Below are positions 27,720 through 32,389 of a stretch of DNA of 32,389 nucleotides, piece by piece; position 1 is the stretch's first letter; every line of letters starts with the position of its first letter. Both the position numbers and the translations under genes were made by a program. The DNA is from a virus, in IMG/VR virus record IMGVR_UViG_3300013005_000106, positions 1 through 32,389 of that record. One strand, written 5' to 3'. A model generated the notes under the pieces. That model was not told the DNA's origin. It was given only the letters and a program-made list of their open reading frames with translations, and searched no databases.

Positions 27720-29695
27720 TTAGCATCTCCCCATCTTTTAGCTACAGTAATATCAGCAATCAATGGAACTTTTAACACATGAATACCCTCCATTGCCTCT
27801 CTTAGTTTAGAAACTGTTTCGTCTACTAAGTTATCTGGAGTTGTTACAACCAGTTCGTCGTGGACGGTAAGCGTAATCTTAGCCTGTTTTGGTAACATTG
27901 TATGAGCCCGCACCATAGCTATTTTAATAATATCTGCGGCGCTTCCTTGTATTCTAGTATTAAAAGCTTGACGTTCTGCTCCAGCTCTAACGCCTGGGTC
28001 CTTAGAAAATATCTCTGGCAAATACCTACGTCGACCGGTTATGGTGGTCACATAAGGAGGCCTGCCTTGTCTAGTAGCCCCTAAAACTTTAGACCTGTAA
28101 CTTGCTACAGTCTTAAATCTCTCAGAAAACTTATTAAGCAAGTCGCGTGCTGCTGCTACAGAACAACCTATAGACTTAGCAATCTTGTCAGGACCTACTC
28201 CATAAGCCATAGAAAGAACTAGGACTTTACCTGCTTTTCTGTCCACTCCCATGGTGTCGCCAACTGTTGTATAGATGTCTCCACCTTCTAGATAGTTCTT
28301 CATCATAATTGGGTCTTCACTAAACGAAGCAATTACTCTAGGTTCAATCTGAGAATAATCGGCTACTACTAAGGAGTGACCTTCTGGAGCAACAAACAGG
28401 TTTCTAATAGCTTTTCCATTTGGTGTGTGAGGGGCTGGAACGTTTTGTAAATTTGGGTTTCTACTAGAAAAACGGCCTGTCTCTGCTCCGTGTTGGATAA
28501 AATCACAATGAAGTTTTCCGTTTATTAAAAGACTATCTTTATGTTCTATCTTAGATTTTCCTGAAACCGTACGAACTACATCGCCACCTAAGTATGGAGT
28601 TACATACGTAGTCAAAAGCTTGTTTAAATCAGAGTACTCAAGTAACGCGGTTACTAATGCGTCTTTGTCTCTGTATGGTTCTAAAGCCTCAGCAGATACC
28701 GAATAATGCTCTATTAATAGCTCTTTGCCTGCTTTAGCTGCATCTTCTCCCTTTGGAGTTAAAATTTTAGGTTTTAGACCTCGACCACCTTCGTCCTTAG
28801 GTCCATACAAAATGTGTTGTTTTTCTTGATTAGAGTTAATATTAAATTCACGAGATGCGGCTTTCCAGATAGAAGCCTTAGTCTTGTCTAAATCTGACTC
28901 TAAAGATGCGTGTAAAGAAGACAAAGCTTCTACGTCAATTACAGCACCTGTAAGTTTCATATCACAAAGAACTCTAAGAACGTCCATCTCTAAAGAAAAC
29001 ACCTTAGTTAAATCAGCAGCCTCTAGTCGTGGTTGTAGCGTTTTCCAAAGTAAAAATGTGTACTTAGCGTCTAAATAGGCATACTTAGCAACTTCTTCAA
29101 AAGAGTACTTTTCTACCTCTTTTCCTACACCTTTGACCATCTCATAGTTGAACTCACGCTTTAAACAATCGTCCAATCCGCATTTATTTTTATTACGGTT
29201 GTCTACAATAAAAGAAGCAACCATCGTATCAAAGTAAGCTGGTTCTGGTACTCGACCTTTGTAATACTTAGCAATAGAAGTTAAATCAAAAATTAAATTG
29301 TGACCTATAGTCAATTTACTATCGTCAAACAACAAGGGCTCTAAAGCAGAAAACACTTCGTTAGGAAACAGTTGGTCTGGCGCTGGTCCAAATATTTTAG
29401 TGGCCTTCTTACTATCTCTTGAATAGTCGCTAAGCCGTAGCGCCAAACCCTCCTGTTTTCTAATCTCTCCTTGTCCCGTGAGAGGAAATACTTCTTCTAT
29501 AAACTCTCCGTTTGGATGTCCCATAGGAATTACATCACAACGACCATGCGTTGCAAAAGTAATCCAAAGAACTTCGTTTACTGGAGTTAGACCTCTTTGT
29601 GGTCCCACAGTTTCCACGTCAAAAGCAAAAGCGTCTTGAGTTAGATAGTGACTAACCATTTCTGATAAAGCTTCTGTAGTGGTAATAATGTTCAT
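27716..29695 (-). CDS. polA: DNA polymerase I (family A)
   Basis: A 659-residue replicative polymerase with a 3'-5' exonuclease and polymerase domain but no 5'-nuclease domain, as usual in phages. Exonuclease: Asp26-Val-Glu28-Thr, His-Asn-Leu-Ile-Phe-Asp, Tyr-Leu-Asp-Ala-Lys-Tyr. Polymerase: motif A Asp-Tyr-Ser-Gln-Ile-Glu, motif B Arg486-x3-Lys490-x3-Leu494-x3-Tyr498-Gly, motif C Val-His-Asp-Glu-Leu. Leu494 corresponds to E. coli Phe762. The ATG at 29695 has AAGGAA 8 bases upstream and is chosen over the longer frame starting at 29731, which would run into a hairpin. Confidence 0.95.
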   Translation of the reverse strand: MNIITTTEALSEMVSHYLTQDAFAFDVETVGPQRGLTPVNEVLWITFATHGRCDVIPMGHPNGEFIEEVFPLTGQGEIRKQEGLALRLSDYSRDSKKATKIFGPAPDQLFPNEVFSALEPLLFDDSKLTIGHNLIFDLTSIAKYYKGRVPEPAYFDTMVASFIVDNRNKNKCGLDDCLKREFNYEMVKGVGKEVEKYSFEEVAKYAYLDAKYTFLLWKTLQPRLEAADLTKVFSLEMDVLRVLCDMKLTGAVIDVEALSSLHASLESDLDKTKASIWKAASREFNINSNQEKQHILYGPKDEGGRGLKPKILTPKGEDAAKAGKELLIEHYSVSAEALEPYRDKDALVTALLEYSDLNKLLTTYVTPYLGGDVVRTVSGKSKIEHKDSLLINGKLHCDFIQHGAETGRFSSRNPNLQNVPAPHTPNGKAIRNLFVAPEGHSLVVADYSQIEPRVIASFSEDPIMMKNYLEGGDIYTTVGDTMGVDRKAGKVLVLSMAYGVGPDKIAKSIGCSVAAARDLLNKFSERFKTVASYRSKVLGATRQGRPPYVTTITGRRRYLPEIFSKDPGVRAGAERQAFNTRIQGSAADIIKIAMVRAHTMLPKQAKITLTVHDELVVTTPDNLVDETVSKLREAMEGIHVLKVPLIADITVAKRWGDAK

Positions 29696-29711
29696 ATTGT
29701 GGGTTCCTTTT

Positions 29712-29749
29712 TTAATAGCAGGATAGGGCACGTCCTACCCTGCTATTAA
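29712..29749. repeat. 16-bp hairpin between SSB candidate and polA
   Basis: Arms 29712-29727 and 29734-29749 pair over 16 bp with one G-T wobble. On the minus strand it is followed by AAAAAAGG (the polA ribosome binding site), not a T tract, so it looks like an RNA-processing or attenuation structure; on the plus strand it is preceded by T6. Confidence 0.65.
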
Positions 29750-29769
29750 GTGTTAAAGTGATTTAGTTT

Positions 29770-30444
29770 TTAGATAAGTGAATTAGCAATTTCGTCCAAC
29801 TCTTCCCAAGTTGGTTTACGAATTGCATCAGCGGTGTATGGTTGTGTGTTTTCAACAACCGCAGCAGCAGTCTCTGGATTAATTTTCCAGTCTTCTTCCA
29901 AGTCACGCTCTTTAATAGGGGTGATGGTGTAAACAGTTGCAGCCATCTTTCCTGTGCGAGAAATCGCCCAGTAACCCTTTGTAAGAGGTCCTTGAGGTGA
30001 GAAGTGAGCAGCATGTAGAGCCTGATACAAACGAGAACCTGCAATTAACATTTGACGCTGAGGTCCTTCTTCAGCACTAAAGTTAACAACAGAAAATGCT
30101 CTCTTGTTTTCTGGCTTACTCCCAAGCTTTACACACAATGGGTCGTTTGCTCCAAGAGAAACGTATGAACGCTTTCCTGAAGTCTTTTGATTAAGGAAGT
30201 GTTGCTTATAGATAGCAAACGGACCTTCTTGGTCCAAGAATTTGAAAACTTGAAATTCGTTTTCAATTAAACGGGTCTCTACAGGAAAATCTCCCATAGC
30301 AGTAGTTAGTTTTTCAGCAGCATCCCATCCTGATAAAACAACATCATCAGAAGCGGACTTGGTAGTTGATTGAGCAGGACGCTCATCGATTGATTCTTCG
30401 GCCACATACGCATTGGCATCTGGGGCAGTTTGTTGAATAGCCAT
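29770..30444 (-). CDS. Putative single-stranded DNA-binding protein
   Basis: 224 residues from ATG 30444 (AAGGAG 9 bases upstream). Mixed beta-rich core with many aromatic and basic residues (Phe-Gln-Val-Phe-Lys-Phe-Leu; Lys-Arg-Ser-Tyr-Val-Ser-Leu-Gly; Arg-Ala-Phe-Ser-Val-Val-Asn-Phe) and an acidic C-terminal tail (WEELDEIANSLI). Acidic tails and position beside polA fit an SSB-like protein, but no diagnostic motif is seen, so this is an inference from context. Confidence 0.5.
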   Translation of the reverse strand: MAIQQTAPDANAYVAEESIDERPAQSTTKSASDDVVLSGWDAAEKLTTAMGDFPVETRLIENEFQVFKFLDQEGPFAIYKQHFLNQKTSGKRSYVSLGANDPLCVKLGSKPENKRAFSVVNFSAEEGPQRQMLIAGSRLYQALHAAHFSPQGPLTKGYWAISRTGKMAATVYTITPIKERDLEEDWKINPETAAAVVENTQPYTADAIRKPTWEELDEIANSLI

Positions 30445-30457
30445 TTGGCATTTCTCC

Positions 30458-30919
30458 TTAGTTAGTTTCGGTTGTGCGGATTTCATTCCACACCTCGGTT
30501 ATCTTGTCTGCAAGATTCCGGTGCGTAGATAATTCTACTCTATCCGCGTGTAGCAGTCCAGCCGAGGCAAATATTTTTACCACGGCATCCACCATCGCTT
30601 TACTGTATAGCCTTCTACCAACGTAGGTTTTTCCATTTTTACCCACAGTATCTGGCATTCGGTAAGGTGATTGTGGAAACTTACCTTGTTCCATCCATTT
30701 ACGCAAGGTTTTAGGTGAGCGGTTTATGGCTTTAGCTAAAGACCCTAATGTATATAGTTTTACTTTTTGTCCGTTTATGAACTTTTCAAAGTACTCGTCT
30801 TCCCAAGGCACAACTTCTACCGTAGGTTTTTCTGGGACGGGTTTACGACGTTTGCGTTTGCTTCCAGGATAAAAAGCGTCTAATTCGCTAAAAGTCTCTT
30901 CAATAAAGTCATTAGGCAA
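30458..30919 (-). CDS. MerR-type helix-turn-helix protein
   Basis: 153 residues. The segment Tyr-Thr-Leu-Gly-Ser-Leu-Ala-Lys-Ala-Ile-Asn-Arg-Ser-Pro-Lys-Thr-Leu-Arg-Lys-Trp (about 56-75) is a winged-HTH of MerR/excisionase type, followed by Gly-Lys-Phe-Pro and a basic wing. Basic N-terminal linker (KRKRRKPVPEKP). TTG start with GGAG 7 bases upstream. It is 13 bases upstream of the SSB candidate, so it may be an autoregulator, an excisionase-like factor or a replication initiator. Confidence 0.75.
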   Translation of the reverse strand: MPNDFIEETFSELDAFYPGSKRKRRKPVPEKPTVEVVPWEDEYFEKFINGQKVKLYTLGSLAKAINRSPKTLRKWMEQGKFPQSPYRMPDTVGKNGKTYVGRRLYSKAMVDAVVKIFASAGLLHADRVELSTHRNLADKITEVWNEIRTTETN

Positions 30920-30920
30920 T

Positions 30921-31358
30921 TTACTTCTCCAAAATTAAAGCCCAAGTAACCTTCTCTGGAAACATTGAATCAATGTCAGAGTCGGTCAATAGTCCTTCAT
31001 AGTATGCAGCCATAATTGCGTCTTCATCTAGAACCTCTACAGTTTTAACGCAACGTTCTTTTAGAGATTTAGTTGTTAGAACAGTATCTGCCGTTTCTTC
31101 ATTAAAAACTTTAGAAGCACGACGTTGTTTAACAATAGACTTAGTTCCTGTTGTTTCTTCATTAATTGGAAAAACAATATGGCCTTTGTCTGTAGGCTCT
31201 CCGTAGTTTTCTGCAACAGCAAAGATACGACCTTTAATGTCGTCTTTTCTTTTGTTTAGGGAGTCTATTTGGTCTTTAAGAGCTACGTACTGACGTACTT
31301 CACCTTTTACGATTTCTAACTGCTCATCAAGTAGAGCATCTACACTATTGTCTGGCAT
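30921..31358 (-). CDS. Hypothetical coiled-coil protein
   Basis: 145 residues. Residues 1-50 are helical with heptad-like spacing (LDEQLEIVKGEVRQYVALK, then DSLNKRKDDIKGRIF), the rest mixed. AGGAGG lies 5 bases before the ATG, a very strong site. Possibly a small nuclease inhibitor or replication factor, but no family is recognised. Confidence 0.75.
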   Translation of the reverse strand: MPDNSVDALLDEQLEIVKGEVRQYVALKDQIDSLNKRKDDIKGRIFAVAENYGEPTDKGHIVFPINEETTGTKSIVKQRRASKVFNEETADTVLTTKSLKERCVKTVEVLDEDAIMAAYYEGLLTDSDIDSMFPEKVTWALILEK

Positions 31359-31398
31359 TTGTACCTCCTATTAGGTTGGTACAAACTTAATCAGGTAG

Positions 31399-31554
31399 TT
31401 ACTCCTTGTCAACCCCAGATACGTAATTATTCAAAGCTTCAATAATGACGCTGGTGACTGTGACCTCTTCTAGGGCAGCCTTCTTCTGGACAGCTGTCCA
31501 CAGCTCGTCAGATACGCGGATAGTACGCGTTGGAGTTTTAGGTGCATTTGGCAT
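31399..31554 (-). CDS. Ribbon-helix-helix DNA-binding protein
   Basis: 51 residues: Thr-Arg-Thr-Ile-Arg-Val strand (9-14), then Ser-Asp-Glu-Leu-Trp-Thr-Ala-Val helix and a second helix with Val-Thr-Val-Thr-Ser-Val-Ile-Ile-Glu-Ala-Leu, the CopG/Arc pattern. No Shine-Dalgarno precedes the ATG at 31554; instead TAAAAT lies 6 bases upstream, where a -10 element would make the message leaderless, as is common in actinobacteria. A repressor role is likely. Confidence 0.7.
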   Translation of the reverse strand: MPNAPKTPTRTIRVSDELWTAVQKKAALEEVTVTSVIIEALNNYVSGVDKE

Positions 31555-31560
31555 TAAACT

Positions 31561-31566
31561 ATTTTA
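31561..31566 (-). promoter_or_regulatory. Possible -10 element of leaderless RHH gene
   Basis: On the minus strand, TAAAAT lies 6 bases before the ATG at 31554. No clear -35 is seen, so this is suggestive only. Confidence 0.3.
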
Positions 31567-31580
31567 ACAGGTATAAAACC

Positions 31581-31748
31581 CTATTTTCCGCCCCAACCGC
31601 TGCCTTTAAATATTAAACCAGGAGCTGAGTATATTTTAGACATTAAAGTGTGACATCTAGGGCATCTCATTTGAGCGTCCTCGTGAATGGAGTACTCCCC
31701 AGTGCCGTAGGCTTCACAGGACTCACAACGAAATTCGTAGGTTGGCAT
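31581..31748 (-). CDS. FmdB-family zinc ribbon protein
   Basis: 55 residues. Start MPTYEFRCESC, then Cys-Pro-Arg-Cys, ending in Phe-Lys-Gly-Ser-Gly-Trp-Gly: the FmdB/CxxC zinc-ribbon pattern of small bacterial and phage proteins. It starts 9 bases after the helicase stop and runs toward the RHH gene. Function unknown; the family name comes from a regulator of formamidase but is used loosely. Confidence 0.8.
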   Translation of the reverse strand: MPTYEFRCESCEAYGTGEYSIHEDAQMRCPRCHTLMSKIYSAPGLIFKGSGWGGK

Positions 31749-31757
31749 GGGAGTACT

Positions 31758-32389
31758 CTACACGGAACTATCTAATAAAAACTTTTTAAGACTACTAATG
31801 GTCAAGTCAACCCCGCCTTTGTCGTTTATGCCCGTTCCATCTAAAACAGCCGAGGCCACAGCGTTTTTTTGCTGTAGGGCTTCATACTGTCTCATCTCTA
31901 TAGAACCGCTCACAAGGATGTCTTGTATGACGATTGTGGACCATTCTGAAGACGCTCTGTTGATTCGTCCGTTCCTTTGAGTAGCCAAGCCAGAAGACCA
32001 GGGAAGGTCGTAGTTGATAAGAAGATTAGCAGATGGTAGGTCAACGCCATAGCCCCCAGCATCAGAGCTAACGAGAACCCTAACATTAGGAGAAGTATTA
32101 AATTCAACTTTGTGTTCCTCTTTAGTTTTAGAATCTATCTGTCCAGAGTAGACCCTGCATATATCGGAACCAAGCCTATCAATAATCTTGTCAAGCATCT
32201 CTACGTAAGTACAAAAAATGACAAGTTTGTTAGATTCATCTTGTTCTAGGAAATCTTTAGAGTAAGCAATTAACATGTCTAATTTAGTCTCAGGCATTGA
32301 TTCTAAAAGGCCTTCGTCATCAAGTTGAGCTGCGTAAGCAGACCCTTCCCCTTTAGCTAACCTGAACTTATCAGCACTTGATTTAATTA
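31758..32389 (-). CDS. SNF2-type helicase, C-terminal part (partial)
   Basis: About 210 codons at the C-terminus of a superfamily 2 helicase; the frame is open to the right edge, so the start and the DEAD-box half lie outside. Visible: Lys-Leu-Val-Ile-Phe-Cys-Thr-Tyr (motif IV region), Val-Arg-Val-Leu-Val-Ser-Ser-Asp-Ala-Gly-Gly-Tyr-Gly-Val-Asp-Leu (motif V) and Gln-Arg-Asn-Gly-Arg-Ile-Asn-Arg (motif VI). This layout is typical of SNF2/Rad54-like ATPases found in phage replication modules. Confidence 0.88.
   Translation of the reverse strand, partial: IKSSADKFRLAKGEGSAYAAQLDDEGLLESMPETKLDMLIAYSKDFLEQDESNKLVIFCTYVEMLDKIIDRLGSDICRVYSGQIDSKTKEEHKVEFNTSPNVRVLVSSDAGGYGVDLPSANLLINYDLPWSSGLATQRNGRINRASSEWSTIVIQDILVSGSIEMRQYEALQQKNAVASAVLDGTGINDKGGVDLTISSLKKFLLDSSV

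Noticed and set aside
1-32389. tRNA genes
   Set aside because: No stretch with a convincing cloverleaf and T-loop sequence was noticed; a covariance search (tRNAscan-SE) was not possible here.

Overview
The window looks like part of the genome of a tailed phage (or a prophage-like relative) of an actinobacterium with modest GC content, possibly a freshwater lineage. The evidence is: a WhiB-type Fe-S regulator, a family confined to actinobacteria and their phages; a perfect actinobacterial LexA/SOS box; a compact phage replication set (family A DNA polymerase, RecA, Cas4-like exonuclease, two putative resolvases, SNF2-type helicase, adenosylcobalamin-dependent ribonucleotide reductase with NrdH redoxin); and long runs of short genes joined by ATGA, GTGA or TAATG overlaps. 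I see no structural or packaging genes, no tRNA genes and no CRISPR array. The host assignment is inference.

Layout: (1) 1-851, minus strand: three small genes, one cut by the left edge, one YozE-like. (2) 852-1075: divergent control region with the SOS box. (3) 1076-11367, plus strand: an accessory block of small unknown genes plus DUF932, DUF4192-like and Api92/YubB-like genes, then a MoxR-type AAA+ ATPase and a large HExxH + VWA protein, then seven tiny genes. (4) 11380-11475: two back-to-back terminator hairpins where the two transcription directions converge. (5) 11514-32389, minus strand: nucleotide metabolism (NrdH, class II RNR, DUF6378), a possible TGT/DpdA-like protein, a HAD-like and a nucleotidyltransferase-like protein, about ten small basic or zinc-ribbon proteins, a metallophosphoesterase, SpoVS, and then the recombination and replication genes, ending in a helicase cut by the right edge.

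The most unusual feature is a repeated control cassette in the plus-strand block. Gene ends are followed by an ordinary terminator or other hairpin, then by a perfect 25-32 bp inverted repeat built on a shared TGTTTGGGTTGG core (four copies, with compensatory differences), then by a tandem 11-bp direct repeat of consensus RTAACGATT (six sites, both orientations), and, before two of the genes, by a conserved leader (GTTCTCTTAT, a hairpin with different sequence, GGGAAGGTG, ATG). This suggests a dedicated phage regulon controlling DUF932, DUF4192-like, Api92-like and AAA/VWA genes. I do not know a described equivalent.

On the minus strand RNR and NrdH supply dNTPs; PolA, RecA, the SSB candidate, helicase, Cas4-like nuclease and resolvases copy and process DNA; and WhiB, MerR-type, RHH and other small DNA-binding proteins are candidate regulators.
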